Shown: piece by piece, positions 52,738 to 61,375 of the stretch
Position numbering within the stretch: the first letter of the stretch is position 1
Layout: each line of letters opens with the position of its first letter
From: Flavobacterium sufflavum
GTDB taxonomy: Bacteria > Bacteroidota > Bacteroidia > Flavobacteriales > Flavobacteriaceae
Assembly (NCBI RefSeq): GCF_004016525.1
Contig: NZ_SACJ01000002.1
Coordinates: forward strand, 186,001-250,000
Length of the DNA: 64,000 nucleotides
Direction: 5' to 3'
Made by a program: the position numbers and the translations under genes
The notes under the pieces: model-generated
Told to the model about the DNA's origin: nothing
Database searches by the model: none
Seen by the model: the letters and a program-made list of their open reading frames with translations, nothing else

Positions 52738-53994
52738 TTAGTTTTCGTTAGTAACAATTTGCATGGTTTCAGTACCTAATTGTTTTAACAAAACTGTTTT
52801 TCCTTCAACCACTGTTTGGGCAGCAGTATCGTTAAAATGTCTGATAGTGTATAGCGTAACATTTTCGTTGTAACCCACTTTGAATTTTTTAGATAAAATG
52901 GCAAGTAAATCCTTGAAATTACCAAATTTGTCCTCAACACACACAGAAAAACTGATAGCTGAGTTTTGGATTAAGTTTACCTTAATTTTAAATTCATGGA
53001 ACAATCCAAATATCTCACTGATGTTTTCTTCCATAATGAATGAAAAATCAATAGAAGAAAGTGAAATCAACAATTGCTCTCTCTTAACAATAAAACAAGG
53101 CATGAATGGCTCCAAAGTTGCTCCTTTGCTTACAACAGTTCCTTTTAATAAAGGATTGATGAATGATTTTACGTGTAAAGGAATTTCCTTTTTTTGTAGT
53201 GGTTGCAAAGTTTTTGGGTGGATAACCGTTGCACCGTAAAAAGCCAATTCGATTGCTTCTCTGTATGAGATTTGGTTTAACAAACTGGCATTTTCAAAAT
53301 ATCTTGGGTCAGCATTCATAACTCCCGGAACATCTTTCCAGATAGTAACACTCTCGGCATTTAAGCAATAAGCAAAAATAGCTGCAGTATAATCAGAACC
53401 TTCACGACCTAAAGTAGTTGTGAAATTGTTTTCGTCAGAACCTAAGAATCCTTGAGTAATGTTTAAACTTTTGGTTTTGATGTTTTTAGAGATGTTGCTT
53501 TGAGTCAATTCCCAGTCAACTTCGGCATCACGATAATTGTTGTTTGTTTTAATGTAATTACGCACATCAATCCATTGAGTTTCAATTCCCATGAAATTCA
53601 TGTAATAACTCAAAACAGTTGTCGAAATAATTTCTCCCATACTTACAATTTGGTCGTAAACAAAGTTGTAATTAGGAGATTTATTATGAGCCAGGAAATA
53701 CTCTAAATCAGAAAAATGTTCTTGCACAGCGGCAAAAACAGCATGGTTTTCATCTTCGAATAAATCCAATAGGATTTGATTGTGGTATTTTTTTATTTCC
53801 TGTACTGATGCGTTAAGTTCAGCTGATTTGTCAAAATAGTTTTTAATTACTAATTCCAGCGCATTGGTTGTTTTTCCCATTGCCGAAACCACTAATAATA
53901 CATCTTCATAACCTGCTTTTTGCAAAACGTCGTATACGTTTCTTATTCCGGCAGCATCTTTTACTGATGCACCACCAAATTTAAATACTTTCAT
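52738..53994 (-). CDS. lysC: Aspartate kinase, monofunctional
   Basis: 418 residues; phosphorylates aspartate, first step toward lysine, threonine and methionine. The N-terminal MKVFKFGGASVKDAAGIRNV is the kinase signature, with VVSAMGKTTNAL, SMGEIIST, the substrate/ATP motif TTLGREGSDYTAA and VTIWKDVPGVMNADPR. An ACT regulatory region follows (about 300-400; SFIMEENISEIFGLFHEFKI). There is no homoserine dehydrogenase fusion. Its start is 13 bases after the stop of an upstream GNAT gene, so the two may share a transcript. Confidence 0.95.
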   Translation of the reverse strand: MKVFKFGGASVKDAAGIRNVYDVLQKAGYEDVLLVVSAMGKTTNALELVIKNYFDKSAELNASVQEIKKYHNQILLDLFEDENHAVFAAVQEHFSDLEYFLAHNKSPNYNFVYDQIVSMGEIISTTVLSYYMNFMGIETQWIDVRNYIKTNNNYRDAEVDWELTQSNISKNIKTKSLNITQGFLGSDENNFTTTLGREGSDYTAAIFAYCLNAESVTIWKDVPGVMNADPRYFENASLLNQISYREAIELAFYGATVIHPKTLQPLQKKEIPLHVKSFINPLLKGTVVSKGATLEPFMPCFIVKREQLLISLSSIDFSFIMEENISEIFGLFHEFKIKVNLIQNSAISFSVCVEDKFGNFKDLLAILSKKFKVGYNENVTLYTIRHFNDTAAQTVVEGKTVLLKQLGTETMQIVTNEN

Positions 53995-54007
53995 ATTTTT
54001 ATTTTCG

Positions 54008-54493
54008 CTAATATTGTTTTAATCTCTTTTCTATAAAATCAGCAATTCCTGCTTCATCCATTTGGGCAACATGCCATTCTTTTAATACTTTGGCTCCTGT
54101 TTTCTCGTAAAAATCAATAGCGGGAGTGTTCCAGTCCAGTACATTCCAGTCTATTCTTTTTACGTTGTCTCTCTGAGCTTGTTTGATAATTTCGGAGTAT
54201 AACGCATAACCCACTCCTTTGCCCCGCATATTGTTTTTTACTACCAAATCTTCAAGATGGATTATTTTTCCTTTCCAGGTTGAATATCGGTAATAATAAA
54301 ATGCAATTCCTACAATCTCTGAATCTATCTCGGCAACAAAAACGTGAAATAATGGTTGGTCACCAAAACCATCTCTAATTAAATCTTCGACCGTTACTAT
54401 AACAGCATCTGGCTCTTTTTCAAATTCCGCTAACTCCTGAATCAGGCTCAAAACGCCTTTCATGTCTTCTTTTTCACCTACTCTAATATTCAT
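54008..54493 (-). CDS. GNAT-family N-acetyltransferase
   Basis: 161 residues. Typical acetyl-CoA fold with the pyrophosphate-binding VVKNNMRGKGVGYALYSEI (motif A, about 88-106), HLEDLVV before it and VLDWNTPAIDFYEKTGA after it. The pattern WNVLDWN..A..FYEKTGA resembles diamine/spermidine acetyltransferases, so a small amine substrate is plausible but not proven. Upstream of lysC on the same strand with a 13-base gap. Confidence 0.88.
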   Translation of the reverse strand: MNIRVGEKEDMKGVLSLIQELAEFEKEPDAVIVTVEDLIRDGFGDQPLFHVFVAEIDSEIVGIAFYYYRYSTWKGKIIHLEDLVVKNNMRGKGVGYALYSEIIKQAQRDNVKRIDWNVLDWNTPAIDFYEKTGAKVLKEWHVAQMDEAGIADFIEKRLKQY

Positions 54494-54599
54494 ATATTCG
54501 TATTATTTGGTTTAAAATTTAACAATAAGGCTTTTCGGAATTCTATTAGAATGCTAATTATTAGCAAATATACAATACTGCCAAACTAAGTAAGTTTTA

Positions 54600-54631
54600 T
54601 TGAGTCATTATCACAAAAAAAACGATATTTG
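54600..54631 (+). promoter_or_regulatory. Candidate fbp promoter
   Basis: TTG (54600-54602) and GATATTTG (54624-54631, one mismatch to TAnnTTTG) are 21 bases apart. A start of transcription near 54638 would exclude an in-frame GTG at 54631 as start codon. Confidence 0.5.
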
Positions 54632-54663
54632 TGACTTCAAATTCAAATTATATCGATTTCGTA

Positions 54664-55674
54664 ATGGAAGAAAGCAGTAAAACCTTAGGAGAATTTATTA
54701 TTGAAAATCAAAATGCATTTCAATATTCATCTGGTGAATTATCTCGAATAATCAATTCAATACGTCTTGCGGCAAAAGTAGTTAGCTACAAAGTGAATAA
54801 AGCGGGTTTAGTTGATATTACGGGAGCAGCGGGTGAACAAAATATTCAGGGAGAAGATCAGCAAAAATTAGATGTTTATGCTAATGAAGTTTTTATCCAA
54901 ACTTTGAAAAACCGTGAAATTGTTTGCGGAATTGCATCCGAAGAAAACGATGATTTTATCACTGTGGAAGGAAAAGATAAAGGTCATAAGAACAAGTATG
55001 TGGTTTTGATGGATCCTTTAGATGGTTCGTCTAATATTGATGTGAATGTTTCGGTAGGAACGGTTTTTTCAGTTTACAGAAGAGTAACCCCTGTGGGAAC
55101 GCCAGTTACAATTGAAGATTTTCTACAACCGGGAACCATGCAGGTAGCGGCAGGATATGTAATTTACGGAACATCGACCATGCTGGTTTACACTACAGGT
55201 CATGGAGTGAATGGATTTACTTTGAATCCCGCAATTGGTACTTTCTATCTTTCGCATCCTGATATGAAATTTACTAAAGACGGACATATTTATTCTATTA
55301 ACGAAGGGAACTACATTCAGTTTCCACAAGGAGTAAAGGATTATATTAAATATTGTCAATCAGAAGAGGGTGACAGACCATATACGTCAAGATATATTGG
55401 TAGTTTGGTTTCTGATATTCATAGAAACATGATAAAAGGAGGGGTTTATATCTATCCTACAAGTTCAAAGGCTCCTAAAGGAAAATTGAGATTGTTGTAT
55501 GAGTGTAATCCAATGGCTTTTATTGCTGAACAGGCCGGTGGAAAAGCATCGGATGGATTCAGGCGAATAATGGAAATTAAACCAACTGAATTGCATGAAC
55601 GCGTGCCATTTTTCTGTGGAAGCTATAATATGGTGACTAAGGCGGAAGAATTTATGCTTAATGCCAGTAAATAG
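54664..55674 (+). CDS. fbp: Class I fructose-1,6-bisphosphatase
   Basis: 336-residue gluconeogenic enzyme. The metal-binding signature [15 protein letters not shown] is complete, with [13 protein letters not shown] and IASEENDDF upstream, and [20 protein letters not shown] and [17 protein letters not shown] for the sugar-phosphate site. The start is taken as ATG 54664 ([11 protein letters not shown]); an upstream GTG lies within the promoter. Single-gene unit, with a terminator shared with the convergent TerB-like gene. Confidence 0.95.
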   Translation: MEESSKTLGEFIIENQNAFQYSSGELSRIINSIRLAAKVVSYKVNKAGLVDITGAAGEQNIQGEDQQKLDVYANEVFIQTLKNREIVCGIASEENDDFITVEGKDKGHKNKYVVLMDPLDGSSNIDVNVSVGTVFSVYRRVTPVGTPVTIEDFLQPGTMQVAAGYVIYGTSTMLVYTTGHGVNGFTLNPAIGTFYLSHPDMKFTKDGHIYSINEGNYIQFPQGVKDYIKYCQSEEGDRPYTSRYIGSLVSDIHRNMIKGGVYIYPTSSKAPKGKLRLLYECNPMAFIAEQAGGKASDGFRRIMEIKPTELHERVPFFCGSYNMVTKAEEFMLNASK

Positions 55675-55696
55675 TTTTCAGATTTATCGATAAATA

Positions 55697-55733
55697 AAAA
55701 AAGCTCTTGATGTTGAATTCAAGAGCTTTTTTT
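55697..55733. terminator. Bidirectional terminator between fbp and the TerB-like gene
   Basis: AAAAAAGCTCTTGA (ending 55710) pairs with TCAAGAGCTTTTTT (from 55719), with A and T runs on both sides, between convergent genes. Confidence 0.88.
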
Positions 55734-55753
55734 GTGGTATTTGGTAAATAAAA

Positions 55754-56185
55754 TTATTTGTGCATGTTTTGCATTTCGTATGCAAAAGTGTCAAAATCTA
55801 CTTTTTTGTCAACTAGAGACAAGGCCTTTGCAATAATGTAATTAACGTTACTTGGAGTAAAGCCTAAACCAATTGCAATTTTCTTTAAAACTACCTCTTG
55901 TTTGTCACCTAATTGATGGTCAACATGTACCATTCTAGCTAAATCGTACAAACGCTCTAGTCTTTGAGAGTATAAATAAGGAGGGTTGATAGGGTGGATT
56001 GTTGGGTTTTCTAAAATTTCATCGTATTCTGAAGGTGAAATTTCAAGCTTTGTAGCCAGTTTGTCTAAGAAGTTTTTTTCTTCTGGAGCAACAATACCAT
56101 CGGCTAGAGCAACACGAACAATCGCAGAAAAATGTCCCTTATTTCTTTGTTTAAATTCGCTATCAAATAAATCTGAAAATGACAT
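55754..56185 (-). CDS. TerB-like protein
   Basis: 143 residues, helical, without signal peptide. The segment IVRVALADGIVAPEEKNFLDKLA is the TerB/TerD-associated fold hallmark with acidic metal-binding positions, repeated more weakly as MVHVDHQLGDKQEVVLKKIA. Proteins of this type are named after tellurite resistance but usually act in unrelated, poorly known roles; no other ter gene is nearby. MSFSDLFDS at 56185 is chosen over an ATG nine codons upstream on family grounds. Confidence 0.8.
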   Translation of the reverse strand: MSFSDLFDSEFKQRNKGHFSAIVRVALADGIVAPEEKNFLDKLATKLEISPSEYDEILENPTIHPINPPYLYSQRLERLYDLARMVHVDHQLGDKQEVVLKKIAIGLGFTPSNVNYIIAKALSLVDKKVDFDTFAYEMQNMHK

Positions 56186-56373
56186 AATTATTGTGTTTTT
56201 TTTATTGAGCAAATATAAATCAATTTTTAAATTATTAATTTTCTTTTAAATTTTATTTAACGGGAAATATAATTTAGAATCAATTTTATTTCAAAGGAAT
56301 TAGCAATAGAATTGAGGGGTTTCAAAATTAATCGTAAGTTTACAACCCCTTTATCAATTAAATAATGTAGCAG

Positions 56374-56967
56374 ATGTCCCAATTTTTAATTTATTTTCAA
56401 TTAGGATTAAAACATATTTTAAATATCTATTCCTACGACCATATTTTGTTTCTAATTGCGTTGGCAATTCCGCTTTCGTTTAAAGATTGGAAACGAATTT
56501 TACTCTTAATAACTACATTTACTTTAGGGCATACTATTGCTTTGTTGTTGACTATTTACGGAATCATCGCCGTTAAGGTGGCTGTAATAGAATTGTTGAT
56601 TCCTATTACAATTTTAATAGTGGCTTTGTTTCATCTTTTTACAGCCGGAAAATCAGCTAAAAAGGAAAGCGTTAATTTGGTTTTCTTTATTACGCTTTTC
56701 TTTGGTATAATCCACGGATTAGGTTTTTTGAATACTTTTAAGTCTATTCATCATGGAACTGCGACTTCTAAGTTGTTAGCGATACTGGAATTTGCATTAG
56801 GTATTGAAGCGGCTCAGTTAGTGGTGATTCTTGTCGCTTTGATTTTGTCGTATATAGTACAAACTGTTTTTAGATTTTCTAAAAGAGATTGGACTTTAGT
56901 TATGTCGGCATTTATTATTGGAGTAGTTTTGCCTATTATTATAGGGAATGAAATTTGGTTAAGATAA
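56374..56967 (+). CDS. HupE/UreJ-like membrane protein
   Basis: 197 residues with about six or seven membrane segments. GLKHILNIYSYDHILFLIAL holds the conserved His-Asp-His cluster of the HupE/UreJ group, and FTLGHTIALLLT and GIIHGLGFL contain further conserved His residues. The family is associated with nickel or cobalt uptake or hydrogenase/urease accessory work, but no hydrogenase or urease gene is present here, so the substrate is open. First gene of a tightly packed four-gene operon (gaps of 3, 2 and 4 bases). Confidence 0.85.
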   Translation: MSQFLIYFQLGLKHILNIYSYDHILFLIALAIPLSFKDWKRILLLITTFTLGHTIALLLTIYGIIAVKVAVIELLIPITILIVALFHLFTAGKSAKKESVNLVFFITLFFGIIHGLGFLNTFKSIHHGTATSKLLAILEFALGIEAAQLVVILVALILSYIVQTVFRFSKRDWTLVMSAFIIGVVLPIIIGNEIWLR

Positions 56968-56970
56968 ATT

Positions 56971-57402
56971 ATGGAACTAAAGAAATTAAATAAATACGAT
57001 AAGGCTTATCTGCGTATTGCCAAGGAATGGGGACTTTTGTCTTATTGTAAACGCAAGCAGGTAGGCGCTATTATTGTTAAAGACCGAATGATTATTTCGG
57101 ATGGTTATAACGGTACACCTTCGGGTTTTGATAATTGTTGTGAGGACGAAGAAGGATTGACAAGATGGGATGTGTTACATGCCGAAGCCAATGCGATTCT
57201 TAAAGTGGCCCGCTCTACCCAATCCTGTGAAGGAGCTACGCTTTATATTACGCTTTCTCCTTGTAAGGAATGCAGTAAATTGATTCATCAATCAGGAATT
57301 AAAAGAGTGGTATATCAAAACGGATATCGCGATGATTCAGGGATTCAATTTTTAATAAAAGCAGGTGTAATTGTGGAACACATTCCGGAATTAGAAGATT
57401 AA
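56971..57402 (+). CDS. Deoxycytidylate (dCMP) deaminase
   Basis: 143-residue zinc-dependent deaminase. The zinc-binding catalytic motifs are VLHAEANAILKVA (His and Glu) and LSPCKECSKLI (two Cys), with GAIIVKDRMIISDGYNGTPSGF before them, which is typical of dCMP deaminases. It supplies dUMP for thymidylate synthesis. Zinc ligands are all present. Second gene of the operon; the stop is 2 bases from the next start. Confidence 0.9.
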   Translation: MELKKLNKYDKAYLRIAKEWGLLSYCKRKQVGAIIVKDRMIISDGYNGTPSGFDNCCEDEEGLTRWDVLHAEANAILKVARSTQSCEGATLYITLSPCKECSKLIHQSGIKRVVYQNGYRDDSGIQFLIKAGVIVEHIPELED

Positions 57403-57404
57403 AA

Positions 57405-58979
57405 GTGAAAATAGATAGCAAATATATTCCCATTTATATTAGCGCCATTTTGGCGATAGGGATATTTATTGGCAGTTTATTAGATTTTACAATTCAAAAT
57501 CAATCTTCGGTAGCTAATAATTCGAAAGTAAAACTCAATAAATTAATTGATTTTATTGACAACGAATATGTTGATGATGTTGACACCGATTCAATTATTA
57601 ATAGGACTGTCGATAATATTTTAGCTCAATTAGATCCTCATTCAGTTTATGTTCCTCCTTCTGAACAGGCTGAAGTTGCCGAAAACATGAAAGGAGATTT
57701 TGTGGGTATTGGTGTTCGTTTTTACATTTATAAGGATACTGTTGCTATTATTCAGCCTATTGAAAATGGCCCTTCGGCAAAAGCAGGAATTAAGGCCGGC
57801 GATAGAATTTTGTATGCCAACGGGACAAAATTGTTTGGACGAAAATTACCTTCAGATACTTTGTTTGCTAAGCTTAAAGGAAAAGAAGGTTCTGAGGTAG
57901 CTCTTACTGTTTATAGGAATTCCGAAAAGAAAAAGATAGAGTTTAAAATCAAGCGAGGTGTTATTCCGCTTAAAAGTGTCGATGTTGGCCTGATGTTGAA
58001 CTCATCAATGGCCTACATTAAAATCAATCGTTTTGCTGAAACTACTTATGAGGAGTTTAAATCTAATTTAATCCGACTTAAAAAAAATGGTGCAAAATCG
58101 CTGGTAATTGATCTTCGCGATAATGGTGGTGGTTATATGGAGCAGGCAATTGATATTGCTGATGAGTTGTTGGCGGGAAAAAAGTTGATTGTTTTTACAA
58201 AAAATAAAAGGGGGAGAGTCGAGAGAACCTATTCTACTAGAAAAGGGGATTTTGAAACAGGCAGATTGTTTGTGTTGATTAATGAAAATTCGGCTTCGGC
58301 CAGTGAAATTCTTGCCGGTGCAATCCAGGATAATGACAGGGGGACTATTGTGGGACGTCGTTCATTTGGCAAAGGGCTGGTGCAACAGGAAATGGATTTT
58401 GATGATGGTTCGGCGGTGCGATTAACCGTGGCGCGTTATTATACGCCTACCGGAAGGTCGATTCAAAAACCTTATTTTAAAGGGGAGGAGCAATATTTTA
58501 AAGAGTCGGAAGCGCGATTTAAAAACGGCGAATTGTATAATAAAGACAGTATAAAAGTGTCGGATGGTTTAAAATTTAAAACGCCTAAAGGAAAGATTGT
58601 GTACGGCGGCGGCGGAATTGTTCCCGATGTTTTTGTGCCACTCGAATTTGAAAATGCCGATGAAGCGACCGTTTATTTGATGGAGTCCGGAATTGTAGGC
58701 AATTTTGTTTTTGAGCAATTGGATAAAAGCAGAAATGGTTTCAAAGGGCTTTCGTTTGGGCAATTTTTAAACAAGATGAATGCTACAGATGAGTATTTTA
58801 TTGTTTTCAAGAAATTTATTTCTAAACATCTAAAAGGGATTCAATTAGATAAAAGTAAAGCGGTTGTGAAGCGTTATCTAAATGCTGAATTTGCCCGACA
58901 ATTGTATGGAGAAAAAGCCTATTATGATATTGTTTTGAAGGATGATGTTATGGTGAAAAAGGTTTTAAGTAAAAAATAA
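57405..58979 (+). CDS. S41-family C-terminal processing peptidase
   Basis: 524 residues. A single N-terminal membrane anchor (about 7-27), a PDZ domain (about 95-180; GDFVGIGVRFYIYKD, GIKAGDRILYANG) and the S41 serine-protease core with LVIDLRDNGGGYMEQA, catalytic Ser in NENSASASEILAGA and Lys in RRSFGKGLVQ. It cuts periplasmic proteins from a C-terminal site. The start is a GTG at 57405, since it is the codon giving the anchor at the usual place. Third gene in the operon. Substrate unknown. Confidence 0.93.
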   Translation: MKIDSKYIPIYISAILAIGIFIGSLLDFTIQNQSSVANNSKVKLNKLIDFIDNEYVDDVDTDSIINRTVDNILAQLDPHSVYVPPSEQAEVAENMKGDFVGIGVRFYIYKDTVAIIQPIENGPSAKAGIKAGDRILYANGTKLFGRKLPSDTLFAKLKGKEGSEVALTVYRNSEKKKIEFKIKRGVIPLKSVDVGLMLNSSMAYIKINRFAETTYEEFKSNLIRLKKNGAKSLVIDLRDNGGGYMEQAIDIADELLAGKKLIVFTKNKRGRVERTYSTRKGDFETGRLFVLINENSASASEILAGAIQDNDRGTIVGRRSFGKGLVQQEMDFDDGSAVRLTVARYYTPTGRSIQKPYFKGEEQYFKESEARFKNGELYNKDSIKVSDGLKFKTPKGKIVYGGGGIVPDVFVPLEFENADEATVYLMESGIVGNFVFEQLDKSRNGFKGLSFGQFLNKMNATDEYFIVFKKFISKHLKGIQLDKSKAVVKRYLNAEFARQLYGEKAYYDIVLKDDVMVKKVLSKK

Positions 58980-58983
58980 CAAT

Positions 58984-59283
58984 ATGAAAAAGTTTTTGAG
59001 TTTCGTTTTTTTAGTTAGTTTGATTGTTTCTTGTGCTTTGATGAAAGATAAAAATCTGTTGACAGGTGATGTGGAGGCTATAGAATATGGTAAAGACGGT
59101 TATACGGCAAAAATTAAGACTGCTAAAAAAGAAATTTATTTGGCAACTATCAGTAGAGTCAATCTTGTGGACTCTCAGGATTATAAGGTTTTTAAAATAG
59201 GGGAGAAAGTTACTTTAAAAGGAGAATTTTGGAAATCTGATACTGAAAAACATATAAAAGTTACCGATATCGTGTTACGGTGA
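58984..59283 (+). CDS. Small lipoprotein, unknown function
   Basis: 99 residues. The signal peptide ends in the lipobox SLIVSC (Cys17). The mature part is a small beta-rich domain (VEAIEYGKDGYTAKIKTAKK, FKIGEKVTLKGEFW) resembling OB-like folds, without recognised family. Last gene of the HupE-dCMP deaminase-S41 operon, 4 bases after the protease, so a partner or substrate role for the protease is possible but speculative. A long hairpin follows. Confidence 0.78.
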   Translation: MKKFLSFVFLVSLIVSCALMKDKNLLTGDVEAIEYGKDGYTAKIKTAKKEIYLATISRVNLVDSQDYKVFKIGEKVTLKGEFWKSDTEKHIKVTDIVLR

Positions 59284-59309
59284 ACTGATAAGAAAACAGA
59301 GTATTTTAA

Positions 59310-59373
59310 AAACTATTAAGGGATTAAGAAAATTAAGCTATAACGCTTAATTTTCTTAATCCCTTAATAGTTT
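59310..59373. terminator. Very long bidirectional hairpin (29-bp perfect stem)
   Basis: Arms 59310-59338 and 59345-59373 are perfectly complementary over 29 bp with a 6-base loop. It sits between convergent genes, with T-rich DNA on the right and A-rich on the left, so it can end transcription both ways. The stem is about twice the length of the other terminators here. Confidence 0.85.
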
Positions 59374-59395
59374 AAATTTTTAAAGAAACTTATTT

Positions 59396-60001
59396 TTATC
59401 GAATGCTGTCATGAGTGTGGGTTTGCAGGCCATTATTCCATAAAGTAAGAATATCTGTGGCTACGGCAGCACCACTTCCGGCTGCAATGGCAAGCTGGCT
59501 TCTCCATCCGGCTAAAGTTCCTATGGCATAAATGCCTTCGGTTACTTTATGGTCACTGTTTTTTAATTGTATTCTTTGTTTTTCGGGAAGTGCTTTCTGA
59601 TGTGGAATAACATATTGTGTTAATCCCTCGATTGCGAATGTATTTGCTGAACCAATACCTACTACAATAGACTTTGTTTTGTAGCTGTTTTTATTGGTGA
59701 TAACATTAAAATTTGGATATTCTCCTTCAATTCGAATTACTTTTTCGTTTTGAATTTGTGTAATGTGAGGATAGCTTTCGCTTAAATGTGAAATGCTTTC
59801 AATAAGCAGTTCCGAGCCTAATTTACCTGCCGGAATACCATAAGCATTGTTAAATAAGGCGTCCTGTAGTGAAGAAGATTTCTGGTGTGCGAAAATGCCA
59901 ATTTTTTTTTCGGTCGCAAAACTTTTGTTTTTGGCTGAGCCAAGAACTAAAGCGCATGACATTCCGGAAACTCCTCCTCCAATGATTAATACGTCAAACA
60001 T
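59396..60001 (-). CDS. Half-size FAD-dependent oxidoreductase (thioredoxin-reductase-like)
   Basis: 201 residues. The dinucleotide motif MFDVLIIGGGVSGMSCALVL opens the protein, and a C-terminal FAD motif (GIYAIGTLAGWRSQLAIAA) closes it, as in thioredoxin reductases. The NADPH-binding insertion and the redox CxxC between them are missing, leaving about 60% of the usual length. No frameshift is seen. It may use another electron donor or act on a small substrate. Immediately downstream (6 bases) of a small membrane protein gene on the same strand, which may be its partner. Confidence 0.8.
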   Translation of the reverse strand: MFDVLIIGGGVSGMSCALVLGSAKNKSFATEKKIGIFAHQKSSSLQDALFNNAYGIPAGKLGSELLIESISHLSESYPHITQIQNEKVIRIEGEYPNFNVITNKNSYKTKSIVVGIGSANTFAIEGLTQYVIPHQKALPEKQRIQLKNSDHKVTEGIYAIGTLAGWRSQLAIAAGSGAAVATDILTLWNNGLQTHTHDSIR

Positions 60002-60007
60002 ATAATT

Positions 60008-60211
60008 TTATAGTTTGTCGTTCATTTTGTCTTCTATTTTTTTAGACATTCTAAAAATCAATAGAATTAAGATGGCACAACAAGAAGCAGCTATTCCAAT
60101 AAAAGCTACTGCGTTATCTCCTCCAAACAGATTGTTGAAATCCAGTTGGGTGATGTTGAAAATAACAAGTGCTGATGCGAGAAACACTAAGATGTTAGTA
60201 AAGATTTTCAT
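60008..60211 (-). CDS. Small two-helix membrane protein, unknown function
   Basis: 67 residues with two hydrophobic helices (about 4-20 and 34-53), the second containing AASCCAILILLIF, then a charged tail. Start ATG 60211 is preferred; an ATG 11 codons upstream is possible. No family recognised. Forms an operon with the half-size flavoprotein, 6 bases downstream. Confidence 0.6.
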   Translation of the reverse strand: MKIFTNILVFLASALVIFNITQLDFNNLFGGDNAVAFIGIAASCCAILILLIFRMSKKIEDKMNDKL

Positions 60212-60544
60212 GATATTTTTGTTGGCTTGTAGATTGAAATTCAAGTTGTTTCTACAGGCTAAATTACGGGGTAAAATTATAAAAAATTTGTTTAGAGCAA
60301 TAGACCTTTAACATTAGAAGCTTATAATTTAACAGCGATATGTTAAAATAGAATCGTAAGTTTTTGGTTGTTAGTTAGTTGTGTTGTTTTGACTAACTCT
60401 TGTTTGCTGAGGATTAGTGCTTGTTTTTTCTGATTTTAAATAGTTCCGGATTTAGTTAAAGTTAGGTATAAATAAGTTCTTGCTTGATAGTGTAAGTTAA
60501 GGATTGATTATCTTTGCATTTTATAAATTATAGTAAGTTAACCC
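60212..60544. other. Divergent intergenic region
   Basis: 333 bases without a gene. It contains the DUF3109 promoter (60484-60516); nothing else stands out. Confidence 0.5.
60484..60516 (+). promoter_or_regulatory. Candidate promoter of the DUF3109 gene
   Basis: TTG (60484-60486) and TATCTTTG (60509-60516) separated by 22 bases, 28 bases before the start codon. Confidence 0.6.
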
Positions 60545-61123
60545 ATGTTTCAATTAGGAAAGACCATAGTTTCAGAAGATATTTTGGAAAAAGAATTTGT
60601 TTGTAATTTATCAGCATGTCACGGTGCCTGTTGTGTTGATGGCGATGCAGGTGCGCCTTTAAGTCAGGAAGAAACAGCTATTTTAGAAGAAATATTTCCC
60701 AAGGTAAAGCCTTTTTTACGCAAAGAAGGGATTGAGGCCATTGAAGCTCAGGGTACCTGGGTAAAAGGTACTGATGGTGATCTTGAAACACCGTTAATTG
60801 ATAATAAGGATTGTGCTTATGTGATTTTTGATGGCAAAACTGCGCTTTGCGGTATTGAGCAGGCCTATAATCAGGGGATTGTAGATTGGAAAAAACCGGT
60901 TTCCTGTCATTTGTATCCTATTCGTGTAAAAGATTTTACGGAGTTTGCAGCTGTTAATTATGATAAGTGGGATATCTGTGACGACGCCTGTTCTTTAGGT
61001 AAGGAATTAGAAGTTCCGGTGTATAAATTTGTCAAAGAGGCTTTGATTAGAAGGTTTGGTGAAGATTGGTATTTAGAGCTTGAATTGGTAGCTCAGGAAT
61101 GGAAAAAAGTCAAGTCAAAATAA
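60545..61123 (+). CDS. DUF3109 family protein
   Basis: 192-residue cytoplasmic protein. Cysteines cluster near the N-terminus (FVCNLSACHGACCVDGDAG) with others at DCAYVIF, ALCGIEQA, PVSCHLYPI and DICDDACSLG, a pattern that could bind an iron-sulfur cluster or zinc. Related to DUF3109 proteins of Bacteroidota and to YkgJ-type Cys-cluster proteins. Function unknown. Has its own promoter, and lies about 250 bases upstream of nrdB in the same direction, with no hairpin between them. Confidence 0.85.
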   Translation: MFQLGKTIVSEDILEKEFVCNLSACHGACCVDGDAGAPLSQEETAILEEIFPKVKPFLRKEGIEAIEAQGTWVKGTDGDLETPLIDNKDCAYVIFDGKTALCGIEQAYNQGIVDWKKPVSCHLYPIRVKDFTEFAAVNYDKWDICDDACSLGKELEVPVYKFVKEALIRRFGEDWYLELELVAQEWKKVKSK

Positions 61124-61375
61124 ACTATTTTTTTCTTGTTTTATATTGTTTAAATCCTATATTTTACGGTGCTTCATGTGGTTTTTATTGTTTTTAATTT
61201 ATTGATATTTAATCGATTACTTAATTTGTAAAAAGAAGATTAGTTTTTTGTCTTTGTTAAAAACTAGAGTGTATTGTGAATAAGTTTGACTTTTAATTCC
61301 CGCAATATTTCATAATCTTTGTAATGCTTCTGAAAGCAAAAAATATCTTAAAATTTATCTAAAAATAACATAGTA

